From assembly GCA_026126205.1 (NCBI GenBank), contig JAHCJP010000004.1, positions 62,001-126,000 of the forward strand: 64,000 nt of DNA, written 5' to 3'. The DNA comes from Maricaulaceae bacterium. Its GTDB lineage: Bacteria; Pseudomonadota; Alphaproteobacteria; Caulobacterales; Maricaulaceae. This document shows positions 36,736 through 46,002 of this stretch, in pieces (the first letter of the stretch is position 1; each line of letters starts with the position of its first letter). The position numbers and the translations under genes are program-made. Under the pieces are notes generated by a model that was not told the origin of the DNA, did no database searches, and was given only the letters and a program-made list of their open reading frames with translations.

Positions 36736-37314
36736 TTGGCCCTTTGGCGCGAAGATACGGGCGGAATGCGGCTGGAGGCGGGAAAGGTCTACCTGCGCCC
36801 TCCGGCGATGGAGGATTACGAAGCCTGGGCGAAATTGCGCGCCGCCAGCCGCAGGCATACCGAGCCATGGGAGCCGACATGGGCGGAGGACGAACTGACC
36901 CGCGCCGCCTATCGCCGCCGGGTTCAGCGCTATGATCAGGACCGGCATGACGGCGCTGGCTACGCCTTCTTCGTCTTCCGCGCCGAGGACCGTATCCTCG
37001 CGGGAGCGTGCAATCTGAACAATGTCCGCCGCGGCGTGCTGCAGGCCGCCGATATCGGCTACTGGACTGGCAGCCCCTATGTGCGGCGCGGCTATGCGCG
37101 CCTGGCTATCCGCCGGATCGTCGCCTTCGCTTTCGAGGACCTGGGCCTGCACCGGATCGAGGCGGCCTGCCGGCCGGAGAACGCGGCGTCGAAAACACTT
37201 CTGCAGTCCATCGGCTTCCAGCCAGAGGGGCTGGCGCGCGGGTATCTGAATATCGCCGGGGCCTGGCGCGATCATGAGAAATTCGCGCTGCTGAGCACGG
37301 ACCGTATGGCATGA
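36736..37314 (+). CDS. GNAT acetyltransferase, RimJ-like
   Basis: A 192-residue Gcn5-type acetyltransferase resembling RimJ, which acetylates a ribosomal protein N-terminus. The acetyl-CoA-binding region is around GYWTGSPYVRRGYARLAI, followed by ACRPENAASKTLLQSIGF. The start is uncertain: a TTG at 36736 gives MALWRED, similar to homologues as I recall them, while an ATG at 36766 is ten codons later. Its stop overlaps the start of the EAL gene (ATGA). It lies 50 bp after the SURF1 gene. Confidence 0.82.
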   Translation: MALWREDTGGMRLEAGKVYLRPPAMEDYEAWAKLRAASRRHTEPWEPTWAEDELTRAAYRRRVQRYDQDRHDGAGYAFFVFRAEDRILAGACNLNNVRRGVLQAADIGYWTGSPYVRRGYARLAIRRIVAFAFEDLGLHRIEAACRPENAASKTLLQSIGFQPEGLARGYLNIAGAWRDHEKFALLSTDRMA

Positions 37315-38438
37315 CGGCGCCTGATTTCCAGGCGGCGGCCGAGGCCGCGGGGGTGCTGGCCTTCGTCATTCGCGACGGCCGAATCACCTTTGCGGGCGAT
37401 CCCGCCCGCTTCGGGCTGGCGCAGGCCGGCTATGCGCTCGATGCGTTCATGGAGAGGCTCGCCCCCGGCGACCGCGCCGGGTTCGAAAAGGCGCTGAGGG
37501 ATGCGGTCGTGGATCTGCGTCTGCGGCTGGTGACCGAGGCCGGCGAGGTGCGCTACGCGCGCCTGCTTGGGCGGCGGGGTACGGACGGCGGCCTGTCCGG
37601 GATCATGGCCCCGGCGGGGCTGGCAGGCGCCGGAGCCCGGGACCGTATTAGCCGCGAGACCGGCATTTCCGAGGCGGTGGAGGCCGGAGAGATCATCCCC
37701 CACTATCAGCCGATCGTGACGCTGGAGAACGGGCGCCTGGCCGGGTTCGAGGCGCTGGCGCGCTGGCGGCGGCCCGGCGCGGCGTCGCTGGCGCCGGGAG
37801 AATTTCTGGATCTGGCGACGGAGCTGGATCTGCTGGGCGAGATCGGCGACCGCGTTCGCGCTGCGGCGGCCAAGGATCTGTCAGCCTGGCGGGCGGCCAA
37901 TCCGGACGCGCCGCTGTTCGTATCGGCCAACGCCAGCGTCGGCGAGTTGCTGTCAAAAGGCTTCGCGCCGCGGCTGCTGGACGCCATCGCGGCCGCCGGT
38001 CTGCGTGCCGGGGCCTACAAACTTGAGATCGCCGAGACCGAGATCATGCGTGATCCGGACCGGGCGGAGAAAGTTCTGCTGGCGTTGCGCGAGGGCGGGG
38101 TGTCGCTTGCGCTGGACGATTTCGGGGCCGGCTATTCCTCGCTGGCGCGGCTCGACCGCTTCCCGTTCGACACCGTGAAGATCGACCAGTATTTCGTGCG
38201 CGGTCTGGCCGCCAACGGCGGCGCCGCGAAGGTGGTTGAATCCGTCATCAGCCTCGCCAGTCATTATGGCATGACCGTTGTGGCCGAGGGCGTGGAGGAC
38301 GAGGCGACGGCGCAACGGCTTCGCGCCATGGGCTGCGACTTCGCGCAAGGTTTCCGTTACGCGGGGGCTTTGACGCCCGGGGTGGCGGCGCTGGCGGTGA
38401 AGGAGGGCGCGCCGAAGCGCTTCCTGCCGCCGGGCTGA
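37311..38438 (+). CDS. EAL-domain cyclic-di-GMP phosphodiesterase
   Basis: A 375-residue cytosolic protein. Residues 1-115 form a short PAS-like region and residues 120-360 an EAL domain. Catalytic and metal residues look intact: FEALARW, NASVGELL, LEIAETEIM, LALDDFGAGYSSLAR, VKIDQYFVRG, VAEGVED and AQGF. It should hydrolyse c-di-GMP and so affect motility, surface attachment or cell cycle. Translation is coupled to the GNAT gene by an ATGA overlap. The N-terminal region probably senses a signal not deducible here. Confidence 0.88.
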   Translation: MTAPDFQAAAEAAGVLAFVIRDGRITFAGDPARFGLAQAGYALDAFMERLAPGDRAGFEKALRDAVVDLRLRLVTEAGEVRYARLLGRRGTDGGLSGIMAPAGLAGAGARDRISRETGISEAVEAGEIIPHYQPIVTLENGRLAGFEALARWRRPGAASLAPGEFLDLATELDLLGEIGDRVRAAAAKDLSAWRAANPDAPLFVSANASVGELLSKGFAPRLLDAIAAAGLRAGAYKLEIAETEIMRDPDRAEKVLLALREGGVSLALDDFGAGYSSLARLDRFPFDTVKIDQYFVRGLAANGGAAKVVESVISLASHYGMTVVAEGVEDEATAQRLRAMGCDFAQGFRYAGALTPGVAALAVKEGAPKRFLPPG

Positions 38439-38447
38439 TGCGAGCGT

Positions 38448-39014
38448 TCAGGCGTGGCCAGACTGCGCCGACAACCTGGCCGGCGACACGCCGAGACTGT
38501 TCAACGCCCGCGCCCACTTGTCGTCCAGCTGGTCGTCGAAGATCAGCGCCTCGTCAGCGTCGGCGACCAGCCAGGCGTTGGCCGACAGCTCGTCGTCAAG
38601 CTGGCCGGCGCCCCAGCCGGCATAGCCCAGCGCCAGTAGCGATTTGCGTGGCGCCTGGTCGGACGCTATTGCGGCCAGCACCTCTTTCGTCGCCGTCAGG
38701 CCGATGCCCTTGGCGACGGACAAGGTGGAATCCTCGGCGTCGAACTCCTTGGTGTGCAGCACGAAGCCACGGTCGCGGTCCACCGGTCCGCCATCAAGCA
38801 CCGGCCGGTCCGGCACGTGGATCGCGCACTCCACGCCCAGCTGTTCGAACAGGGCCGGCATCCGCAGTCCGCGCAGGGGCCGGTTGATGATCAGCCCCAT
38901 GGCGTGCTCCTCGGTATGATCGCATACGAAGATCACCGTGCGGTCGAAGCGCGGGTCTCCAATCGCGGGACTCGCGATTAGCAGCTTGCCGGTGAGATAG
39001 CCGCTGCGGGCCAT
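38448..39014 (-). CDS. YqgE/AlgH family protein (UPF0301)
   Basis: A 188-residue protein of the YqgE/AlgH family: YLTGKLLIASPAIGDPRF, VIFVCDHTEEHAMGLIINRP, VLDGGPV, ALGYAGWGAGQLDDEL and ANAWLVADAD are all family blocks. AlgH affects alginate expression in Pseudomonas, but the biochemical role is unknown. The ATG at 39014 is preferred because AAAGGA lies just upstream. A GTG six codons earlier is possible. It converges with the EAL gene (9-bp gap) and is divergent from the peroxiredoxin gene. Confidence 0.88.
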   Translation of the reverse strand: MARSGYLTGKLLIASPAIGDPRFDRTVIFVCDHTEEHAMGLIINRPLRGLRMPALFEQLGVECAIHVPDRPVLDGGPVDRDRGFVLHTKEFDAEDSTLSVAKGIGLTATKEVLAAIASDQAPRKSLLALGYAGWGAGQLDDELSANAWLVADADEALIFDDQLDDKWARALNSLGVSPARLSAQSGHA

Positions 39015-39138
39015 GGCGTCCTTTCGCGTCACGTCCTAAAATCCTGACCGCAAACAGGGGACGCGTCCAGAGCGAGTCCCGCTGGCGCGGTTACACCCGA
39101 GTCGTTTAATTACCCGAGAGAGAACCAGGAGAGTCCGA

Positions 39139-39621
39139 ATGCCCGTTTCTAAAGGCGACCACATACCTGAAGCCACGCTGATGACCATGACAGGCGAAGG
39201 ACCGAAGCCGCTGAAGGCCAGCGAGTATTTCAAGGGCCGCACTGTGGCGTTGTTCGCGCTGCCCGGGGCCTACACGCCCACCTGTTCAGCGAAGCATCTG
39301 CCGGGGTTTATCGAAAAGGCGGGCGAGTTGAAGGCGAAAGGCGTCGACGAGATCGCCTGCCTGTCGGTAAACGACGTGTTCGTGATGGGCGCATGGGGCA
39401 AGGATCAGAAGGCCGGCGACGCGGTGACGCTGCTGGCCGACGGCAACGCCGAATTCACCCGCGGCATGGGCCTGACCATGGACGGGAGCGGATTCGGCAT
39501 GGGCGAACGTTCGCAGCGTTACTCGGCGCTGGTCCGCGATGGTGTGATCGAACAGTTGAATGTCGAGGCGCCGGGAGATTTCAGGGTCTCCAGCGCGGAA
39601 CACATGCTCGGCCAGCTCTGA
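39139..39621 (+). CDS. peroxiredoxin, Prx5/glutaredoxin-dependent type
   Basis: A 160-residue thiol peroxidase of the Prx5 group. The peroxidatic Cys is in PGAYTPTCSAKHLPGF, a second Cys is in EIACLSVNDVFVM, and GERSQRYSALVRDGVIEQL matches the group. It reduces hydrogen peroxide and alkyl hydroperoxides. AGGAGAG precedes the ATG. It is followed after 28 bp by qmcA and nfeD. In related genomes a gene of this type often neighbours rnhA, which here lies 1.4 kb away on the other strand. Confidence 0.9.
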   Translation: MPVSKGDHIPEATLMTMTGEGPKPLKASEYFKGRTVALFALPGAYTPTCSAKHLPGFIEKAGELKAKGVDEIACLSVNDVFVMGAWGKDQKAGDAVTLLADGNAEFTRGMGLTMDGSGFGMGERSQRYSALVRDGVIEQLNVEAPGDFRVSSAEHMLGQL

Positions 39622-39649
39622 CGCTGGCGGCGAAGGGGAGGGGACAGGG

Positions 39650-40576
39650 ATGATCTTCATCGGCGTTCTGGCCGTTCTGGCCGTGGTCGTGGTGGCGCTT
39701 GCGGTCAAGTCCGTGCCGCAGGGACGTGAGTTCACCGTGGAGCGTTTCGGGCGCTACACGCGAACCCTGAAGCCCGGGCTTCACTTCATCGTGCCGTTCG
39801 TGGACGGCGTCGGGTACAAGATGAACATGCGCGAGCGGGTTCTGGATGTGCCCAAGCAAGAGGTCATCACCCGCGACAATGCGATGGTCTCGGCAGACGC
39901 GGTCGTGTTCATCCAGGTGATGAACGCCGCCCGCGCCGCATACGAGGTGGACGATCTCGACTTCGCCATTGTCAATCTGGCGCTGACCAACGTCCGCACC
40001 GTCGTCGGCTCGATGGAGCTGGATGAAGTGCTGTCGAAGCGTGACGACATCAACGCCCGGCTTCTGACCGTGATCGACGCCGCCACCAATCCGTGGGGCG
40101 TAAAGGTGACACGCATCGAAATTCGCGACCTGACCCCGCCGGCCGACATCACGGAGGCGATGGCCCGGCAGATGAAGGCCGAGCGTGTCAAGCGCGCCGA
40201 CATTCTGGAGGCCGAGGGCGACAAACTGTCGGCGATTCTGCGCGCCGAGGGTCAGAAACAGTCGCAGATCCTTGAGGCCGAAGGCCGGCGTGAAGCCGCC
40301 TTCCGCGACGCCGAGGCTCGCGAACGCGCCGCCGAGGCGGAGGCGAAGGCGACCACCATGGTGTCCGACGCCATCGCCAAAGGCGACCTGAACGCGATCA
40401 ACTACTTCCTGGGTCAGAAATATGTCGAGGCCTTCGCCAAGCTGGCCAGCAGCGACCAGCAGAAGACCGTCATCATCCCGGCGGAGTTCGCCAGCATAAT
40501 CGGCACTCTGGCCGGGGTGGGCGAACTGGCAAAGGCTGCCCGCGACGCATCGGGCGAAGCGGCGCGCAACGCTTAG
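39650..40576 (+). CDS. qmcA: SPFH/stomatin-like membrane protease-associated protein
   Basis: A 308-residue SPFH protein of the QmcA/stomatin group. One N-terminal membrane helix (MIFIGVLAVLAVVVVALAV) is followed by the SPFH domain (PGLHFIVPFVDGVGYKMNMR, to about residue 190) and a long coiled coil with heptads of Glu/Ala (KADILEAEGDKL-type). Such proteins form large membrane microdomain assemblies. It sits 12 bp upstream of nfeD, its usual partner. GGGGAGGGG precedes the start. Confidence 0.9.
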   Translation: MIFIGVLAVLAVVVVALAVKSVPQGREFTVERFGRYTRTLKPGLHFIVPFVDGVGYKMNMRERVLDVPKQEVITRDNAMVSADAVVFIQVMNAARAAYEVDDLDFAIVNLALTNVRTVVGSMELDEVLSKRDDINARLLTVIDAATNPWGVKVTRIEIRDLTPPADITEAMARQMKAERVKRADILEAEGDKLSAILRAEGQKQSQILEAEGRREAAFRDAEARERAAEAEAKATTMVSDAIAKGDLNAINYFLGQKYVEAFAKLASSDQQKTVIIPAEFASIIGTLAGVGELAKAARDASGEAARNA

Positions 40577-40588
40577 GAGGTTACGGGA

Positions 40589-41053
40589 ATGGACGTTCTG
40601 ACAGCGTTGCTTGAACGGCTGAACATCTGGGTCTGGTGGACGCTGGCGGGCCTGGTCCTGATCGGCGAGCTTCTGACCGGAACCACCTATCTGCTATGGC
40701 CCGCCGCGGCGGCTCTGGTCACGGGCATGGTAGCGCTGGAGATGTTCGGCGTCCCCTGGCCCTATCAGATCGGGCTGTTCGCCGTGCTCAGCCTCGGCCT
40801 GCTGGTGGTTGGCGACCGCTATGTGCGCCCTCGCCTGAAGGCCGGGGCCGCGTCCGGGCTGAACGAGCGCATGAACTCGCTTGTCGGCCAGTCGGTGACG
40901 GTGGTGTCCGGCTTCGCAGCCGGACGCGGCCGGGTGCGCCTGGGCGACACTGAATGGAGCGCGGAGAGCGTTGACGGCTCGGACCTGCAGGCAGGTGCAG
41001 TGGCGCGGGTCACTGCGGTTAAGGACATAGTCCTGGTGGTCGCTGCCGGCTAG
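40589..41053 (+). CDS. NfeD-like membrane protein
   Basis: A 154-residue protein with three or four membrane segments (about 12-30, 35-53 and 58-76) and a C-terminal OB-fold NfeD domain ([20 protein letters not shown] to LVVAAG). NfeD proteins pair with stomatin/SPFH proteins, as here with the adjacent qmcA, and are thought to organise membrane quality control. This is the short form lacking the ClpP-class protease domain. Its stop codon shares the CTAG palindrome with the convergent rnhA stop. Confidence 0.88.
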   Translation: MDVLTALLERLNIWVWWTLAGLVLIGELLTGTTYLLWPAAAALVTGMVALEMFGVPWPYQIGLFAVLSLGLLVVGDRYVRPRLKAGAASGLNERMNSLVGQSVTVVSGFAAGRGRVRLGDTEWSAESVDGSDLQAGAVARVTAVKDIVLVVAAG

Positions 41054-41508
41054 CCTTCGACCAAGGTCCTGATCGCTTCGCGCGCCAGCGCGTCCGCGCG
41101 CTCGTTGCCGGGATCGCCGGCATGGCCTTTCACCCAGCGCCATTCGACATTGTGCGCAAGCGCCAGTTCGTCCAGACGCCGCCACAAATCGTCATTTTTC
41201 ACCGGTTTCCTGTCCGCCGTCTTCCAGCCATTGGCCTTCCAGCGCGGCAGCCAGCGCGTGATTCCGTCTCGCACATAGATGCTGTCGGTGATCAGGGTCA
41301 CAGTCGTGTCCGGTTTCTTCAGCGCCTCCAGCGCCTTGATGGCGGCCATCAGCTCCATGCGGTTGTTGGTGGTCTCGGACTCGGCTCCGCTAAGCGTCTT
41401 TTCGTGACCGTTCCATTCCAGCACCGCTCCCCAGCCGCCGGGGCCGGGATTGCCCGAACAGGCGCCGTCGGTGTGGATCACCACCTGCCTGTCACGCCGG
41501 CGGCTCAC
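41050..41508 (-). CDS. rnhA: ribonuclease HI
   Basis: A 152-residue RNase HI removing RNA from RNA-DNA hybrids. All four active-site acids are visible: Asp in [18 protein letters not shown], Glu in NNRMELMAA, Asp in ITDSIYV, and Asp in NERADALAR after WVKGHAG. The start is a GTG at 41508 overlapping the stop of the DUF1801 gene (GTGA), implying translational coupling. Earlier in-frame codons lie inside that gene. Confidence 0.93.
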   Translation of the reverse strand: MSRRRDRQVVIHTDGACSGNPGPGGWGAVLEWNGHEKTLSGAESETTNNRMELMAAIKALEALKKPDTTVTLITDSIYVRDGITRWLPRWKANGWKTADRKPVKNDDLWRRLDELALAHNVEWRWVKGHAGDPGNERADALAREAIRTLVEG

Positions 41509-41933
41509 GCCAGCTTCACCGGATATTTCCTGGCCAGATCCGCAAGCCCGGCGCGGATCAGCTCCTCCAGCACGCCTGTGTCGATGTCTGAAAGCTTCTT
41601 CACATAGAGGCACGCCTTGCCGATGGAGTGTTTGCCGAGGCGCGATAGAATTTCCGAATAGTCCTGATAGCCGGGCATGACATAGATGCTGAGCGCCGCC
41701 TTGCGCGGCGAGAAGCCGGTGGCGAGGAAGTCACCCTCCCGCCCGCTATCGTATTTGTAGTGATATTCACCGAAACCGATAATCGACGGCCCCCACATGC
41801 GCGGCGCGCAGCCGGTAACCCTACGGAACAGGTCGATCAGGGCTTTCGCATCCTCGCGCCGCTGTGGCGGTTTGACGATTTCAAGAAAGGCGGCGACATC
41901 CGCCGCAGTCGCCTGGGTCTTGTTTTCGGTCAT
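41505..41933 (-). CDS. DUF1801 (YdhG-like) protein
   Basis: A 142-residue cytosolic protein of the DUF1801 family: [59 protein letters not shown] and [20 protein letters not shown]. The fold is known in the family but no function is. It lies between ispH and rnhA with a 14-bp gap and a GTGA overlap, the position held by homoserine kinase (thrB) in many alphaproteobacteria. GGAGGGG precedes the ATG. Confidence 0.85.
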   Translation of the reverse strand: MTENKTQATAADVAAFLEIVKPPQRREDAKALIDLFRRVTGCAPRMWGPSIIGFGEYHYKYDSGREGDFLATGFSPRKAALSIYVMPGYQDYSEILSRLGKHSIGKACLYVKKLSDIDTGVLEELIRAGLADLARKYPVKLA

Positions 41934-41947
41934 GGAGACCCCTCCGT

Positions 41948-42901
41948 TCACGCGACCAGACGTGGCAGTTTGAACACCACGTCCTCACCGGTCACGTGCA
42001 ATTCCTCGACCGTCACTTCGCGCCGCGCGCGGAATGCCGCGATCAGGCCATCGACCAATTCTTCCGGCGCCGAGGCCCCGGCGGTGATCCCGATTCGGCG
42101 GGCGTCCGCGAGCGCCGCCCAGTCGACCCTCTCGGCGCTCTCCACCAACGCCGCCTGTGCTGCGCCGGCGCGCAGGGCGACCTCGACCAGTCGCTTGGAG
42201 TTGGACGAATTGGGCGACCCGATCACCAGCACGGCGTCGCAGCGGGGCGCCATCGCCTTCACCGCGGCCTGGCGGTTGGTGGTGGCGTAGCAGATGTCTT
42301 CCTTGTGCGGTGCGGCGATGGCGGGAAACCTACGCTGAAGCACGGCGACGATTTCCGCCGTGTCATCGACCGACAGGGTGGTCTGGGTGACGAAGGCCAG
42401 CTTTTCGGGGTCGCGCGGCGTGAAGGCTTCCGCGTCCCCCGCCGTCTCGATCAGGCTGATCGCGCCTTCGGGCAACTGCCCCATGGTTCCGATCACTTCC
42501 GGATGGCCGGCATGGCCGATCAGCACGATCTCCAGCCCGTTCGCGTGATGCCGCTGGGCCTCGACATGCACCTTCGACACCAGCGGGCAGGTGGCGTCGA
42601 CATAGATCATGTTCCCGCGCGCGGCTTCCTGCGGCACGCGTTTCGGCACGCCATGGGCCGAGAACACCACCGGACGATCGGCCGGGCATTCGTCCAGCTC
42701 CTTCACGAACACCGCGCCCATGTGCTCCAGACGCTCCACCACATGTCGGTTATGCACGATCTCGTGACGCACATAGACCGGCGCGCCGAACTTTTCGATC
42801 GCCCGCTCGACGATCTGGATGGCGCGGTCGACGCCGGCGCAAAAGCCGCGCGGCGCTGCGAGAACAAGGGTGATTGGCGGGGCGGATGCGGCGGCGGTCA
42901 A
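41948..42901 (-). CDS. ispH: 4-hydroxy-3-methylbut-2-enyl diphosphate reductase
   Basis: A 317-residue iron-sulfur enzyme making IPP and DMAPP in the last step of the MEP isoprenoid pathway. Cluster cysteines and motifs: [66 protein letters not shown] and [11 protein letters not shown]. The TTG at 42901 is chosen because AGGAGAGG lies five bases upstream and the protein then begins where homologues do. An ATG at 42997 would add 32 non-conserved residues and would overlap the divergent gene's start. Confidence 0.9.
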   Translation of the reverse strand: MTAAASAPPITLVLAAPRGFCAGVDRAIQIVERAIEKFGAPVYVRHEIVHNRHVVERLEHMGAVFVKELDECPADRPVVFSAHGVPKRVPQEAARGNMIYVDATCPLVSKVHVEAQRHHANGLEIVLIGHAGHPEVIGTMGQLPEGAISLIETAGDAEAFTPRDPEKLAFVTQTTLSVDDTAEIVAVLQRRFPAIAAPHKEDICYATTNRQAAVKAMAPRCDAVLVIGSPNSSNSKRLVEVALRAGAAQAALVESAERVDWAALADARRIGITAGASAPEELVDGLIAAFRARREVTVEELHVTGEDVVFKLPRLVA

Positions 42902-42995
42902 AAAAACCTCTCCTGCAAGCGGCGTTGCGGACGGGCGGCGTGCGTCGTATGACCCTTCGGGCGAGCCTCCGGGCGTCACGGCATTAGGGTCTGAC

Positions 42996-43565
42996 ATGCG
43001 TCTTAGCATATTCCTCGTCACCGCCGCTCTTGTCTTGTCAGGCTGCCAGAACGTCCGCGAGCTGGGCCGCCGTGCGCCGGCCAACCCCGGTCCGTGTCCG
43101 TCGGCGTTATCGCTGTACGACGCGCATCGCATCGTCAACCTGCATGGTGGCGAGAACTTTCAGAATGTCGGCTTCACCGGCGAGATTCTGAACGTGCGCT
43201 CGTTGTGCCGGTATTATGACGACCGGCCGCTGGTCGCGAATCTGGAGATCGACATGGCCTTCGGCCGCGGGCCGTCGGCGTATGGCGACACCTACGTCTA
43301 TAATTATTTTGTCGCCGTGACCCGACGTGACAGCGTGGTGATCCATCGCGAGACCTTCCCGGTGCAGGTCCGGTTCCGCCGTGGAGCCGACCGCGTCTAT
43401 CACCGGGAGCGGATAGGGACCATCAACATCCCGCGCGCCAGCGACGAGATCTCGGGTGAGAATTTCGAGATCATCGTCGGCTTCGAACTGACCGACGAAC
43501 AGCTGGCCTTCAACCGGTCTGGCCGCCGGTTCGTTGTCGATGCGGGCCGCGAAAGCCGGAACTAG
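42996..43565 (+). CDS. lipoprotein of unknown function
   Basis: A 189-residue lipoprotein: signal peptide with lipobox LSGC (Cys17), then a beta-rich soluble domain with [20 protein letters not shown] and an internal Cys pair (residues 34 and 70). I do not recognise the family. It is likely anchored in the outer membrane facing the periplasm, since no Asp follows the Cys. AGGGT precedes the ATG. It is 4 bp upstream of argS in the same direction, divergent from ispH. Confidence 0.75.
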   Translation: MRLSIFLVTAALVLSGCQNVRELGRRAPANPGPCPSALSLYDAHRIVNLHGGENFQNVGFTGEILNVRSLCRYYDDRPLVANLEIDMAFGRGPSAYGDTYVYNYFVAVTRRDSVVIHRETFPVQVRFRRGADRVYHRERIGTINIPRASDEISGENFEIIVGFELTDEQLAFNRSGRRFVVDAGRESRN

Positions 43566-43569
43566 CCGC

Positions 43570-45333
43570 ATGCCGTCCTTACTCGAACAGTGCGACGCGC
43601 GGGCCGGCGCGGCGTTCGCGGCGCTCGGTCTTGACGCCGGGTTCGGCCGTTGCGGTGTTTCCAACCGGCCCGATCTCGCCCCTTTCCAGTGCAACGGCGC
43701 GCTTGCCGCAGCCAAGGCCGCGGGCCGGCCGCCACGCGCCATCGCCGAGGAGGTGGCGGAGAAGCTGTCGGCTGATCCTTTTTTTGCAAAGGTCGAGATC
43801 GCCGGGCCGGGCTTCATCAACCTCAGCCCTGCGGATGCGGCGCTTGCGGCGCGGGCGGCGGAACTGGCCCGGGATTCGCGCTGCGGCGTCGCGCCGGCGG
43901 CGACGCCCCGCAAGGTGGTGATCGATTTCGGCGGCCCGAACGTCGCCAAACCGATGCATGTCGGGCACCTCCGCTCCACCATCATCGGCGATAGCCTGCA
44001 GCGGTTGTTCCGCTTCCGCGGCGACGACGTGACCAGCGACGTTCACCTGGGCGACTGGGGGCTGCAGATGGGTCAACTGATCACCGAGGTCGCGCGGGTG
44101 ATGCCGGATCTGCCCTATTTCGATGAAGGGTTTACAGGTCCGTACCCGGCCGACCCGCCTGTGACCATGGACGATTTGCAGATGCTGTACCCGCGTGCCT
44201 CGGCGGCTTGCAAGGATGATCCGGTGCGGCTGGAGGAGGCCCGCCAGGCTACGCGCGACCTGCAGGCGGGGCGGCCCGGCTATCGCGCGCTGTGGACGCA
44301 TTTTGTCGCTGTGTCCAAGGCGGCGCTGAAGGCGGACTTCGACGCCCTTGGCGTGCAGTTTGACTTGTGGAAAGGCGAGGCCGACATCGATCCGCTGATC
44401 CCAGCCATGGTCGAAGACCTCAAGGCCCGCGGCGTGGCGGTTCACGACCAGGGCGCGCTGGTGATCCATGTCGCGCGCGAGGATGACAAGCGCGATCTGC
44501 CGCCTTTCCTGCTGCTGAAGTCCGACGGCGCGGCGCTGTACGAGACCACGGATCTTGCGACCATTCTCGACCGCCGCGACACGCTGGCGCCCGACCTTTA
44601 TCTCTACGTTGTCGACGCGCGCCAGGCAGACCATTTCGAGAAGGTTTTCCGCGCCGCTGTCCGCGCCGGCTACGCGAGCGACGGACAGCTGGAGCACATC
44701 GGCTTCGGCACCATGAACGGGCCGGACGGCAAGCCGTTCAAAACCCGCGCCGGCGGTGTGCTGAAACTGGCCGACCTGTTGCGCATGGCGACCGACAAGG
44801 CGCGAGCGCGGCTGATGGAGGCCGGGCTGGGCCAGCAGGGCGAAGAGGCCGAACGCGAAGATGTGGCGGCGAAGGTGGCCGCAGCCGCGGTGAAGTTCGC
44901 CGACCTCTCCAACCACCGCACCACCAACTATGTCTTCGACCTCGACCGTTTCGTCGCTTTCGAGGGCAAGACCGGACCCTATCTGCTTTACGCAGCGGTG
45001 CGGATCAAATCACTGTTGCGCAAGGCGAGAGAGGCGGGCGCGACCCCGGGGCCGATCACCGTCGCTGCGGCGGAGGAGCGCGACCTGGTGTTGGCGCTCG
45101 ACGGGTTCGGCGAGGCTTGCCGGCAGGCTTATGACAAGCGCGCCCCGAACGTCCTGTGCGATCACGTCTTCGTGCTGGCGCAAGCATTTTCGAAATTCTA
45201 CGCCGCCTGTCCGGTTCTTCCCGAGAAGGACGCCAGCGTGCGCGCCTCGCGCCTTGCGCTGGCCGCGGCGACACTGTCGCAGCTGGAGCTGGCCCTGTCG
45301 CTGCTGGGCGTCGCGGCGCCGGAGCGTATGTAA
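43570..45333 (+). CDS. argS: arginyl-tRNA synthetase
   Basis: A 587-residue class I synthetase charging tRNA-Arg. The N-terminal Add-1 domain (1-95) is followed by the HIGH-type motif in [40 protein letters not shown] before the anticodon region, and the C-terminal DALR domain ([20 protein letters not shown]). The canonical KMSKS is absent, as in most ArgRS. It starts 4 bp after the lipoprotein gene. Confidence 0.95.
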   Translation: MPSLLEQCDARAGAAFAALGLDAGFGRCGVSNRPDLAPFQCNGALAAAKAAGRPPRAIAEEVAEKLSADPFFAKVEIAGPGFINLSPADAALAARAAELARDSRCGVAPAATPRKVVIDFGGPNVAKPMHVGHLRSTIIGDSLQRLFRFRGDDVTSDVHLGDWGLQMGQLITEVARVMPDLPYFDEGFTGPYPADPPVTMDDLQMLYPRASAACKDDPVRLEEARQATRDLQAGRPGYRALWTHFVAVSKAALKADFDALGVQFDLWKGEADIDPLIPAMVEDLKARGVAVHDQGALVIHVAREDDKRDLPPFLLLKSDGAALYETTDLATILDRRDTLAPDLYLYVVDARQADHFEKVFRAAVRAGYASDGQLEHIGFGTMNGPDGKPFKTRAGGVLKLADLLRMATDKARARLMEAGLGQQGEEAEREDVAAKVAAAAVKFADLSNHRTTNYVFDLDRFVAFEGKTGPYLLYAAVRIKSLLRKAREAGATPGPITVAAAEERDLVLALDGFGEACRQAYDKRAPNVLCDHVFVLAQAFSKFYAACPVLPEKDASVRASRLALAAATLSQLELALSLLGVAAPERM

Positions 45334-45407
45334 TGCTGGCATCGGCTCTGGAAGTTCCGGCTTCCTTTCGTTAAAACACCGCTTCCGGAAACGTCAGGAG
45401 CCACCTC

Positions 45408-45938
45408 ATGCGCCGGCACGCCCTAATAGGTTTCATCATAGCGGGCTCGCTTGTGCTCGGCGCCTGCGGCAGCGTTCGCGACACACGTGTGCGGCCGGAC
45501 GAGTTCCGGGTCGTCACCATTGCGCCGCTGACCATTCCACCTGAATACAATCTGCGTCCGCCGCGCCCGGGTGAGCTGCGGCCCGAAGAGATTTATCCGG
45601 ATCAACGCGCCCGCGCTGCGCTTCTGGGCAGCGGCTCGCAGGTGACGGGCAGCGATGGTGAGGCGCTGCTGATCGCCCGCGCCGGCGCCTCGGACGCCGA
45701 CCCTTTCATCCGTGAGATCATCGATGGCGAATCGGCCTCTCTGGTGCGCAAGGACTCCGCTTTCGCCGACCGCATCCTGTTCTGGCGGCAGCTTGGCGAA
45801 CCGGCGGCTGCGGAGCGGCCGATAGACGCGCAAAGCGTGTCTGACGATCTGCGGAGAGTCTATGAAGTGACCGGCGGCGGACAGGTGCAGATCCAGCGCG
45901 ACCGTTCCGGCTTCCTGTCGAAACTGCCCGGCCTGTGA
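45408..45938 (+). CDS. DUF3035/BamF-type outer-membrane lipoprotein
   Basis: A 176-residue lipoprotein with lipobox LGAC (Cys20), then [23 protein letters not shown], the hallmark of DUF3035 proteins. The family has been linked to BamF of the alphaproteobacterial outer-membrane barrel assembly complex. I am fairly but not fully sure of that name. Later parts are Asp/Glu/Arg-rich and probably extended. AGGAG lies 8 bases before the ATG, and mutL follows after 64 bp. Confidence 0.8.
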   Translation: MRRHALIGFIIAGSLVLGACGSVRDTRVRPDEFRVVTIAPLTIPPEYNLRPPRPGELRPEEIYPDQRARAALLGSGSQVTGSDGEALLIARAGASDADPFIREIIDGESASLVRKDSAFADRILFWRQLGEPAAAERPIDAQSVSDDLRRVYEVTGGGQVQIQRDRSGFLSKLPGL

Positions 45939-46002
45939 CCGGACGCTGACTCCCGGACTTTCCCGTCTTGACCGACTCGGTCCCGCGACCGACGCTTGCG
46001 GT

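Noticed and set aside
36711..36736. GGAAC before the GNAT gene as another EcfG-like promoter
   Set aside because: No CGTT or CGTC occurs 16 or 17 bases downstream.
45939..46002. TTGACC at about 45968 as -35 of a mutL promoter
   Set aside because: No -10-like hexamer occurs at 16-18 bp spacing. The two GACTC sites nearby are not clustered enough to call a methylation-controlled promoter.
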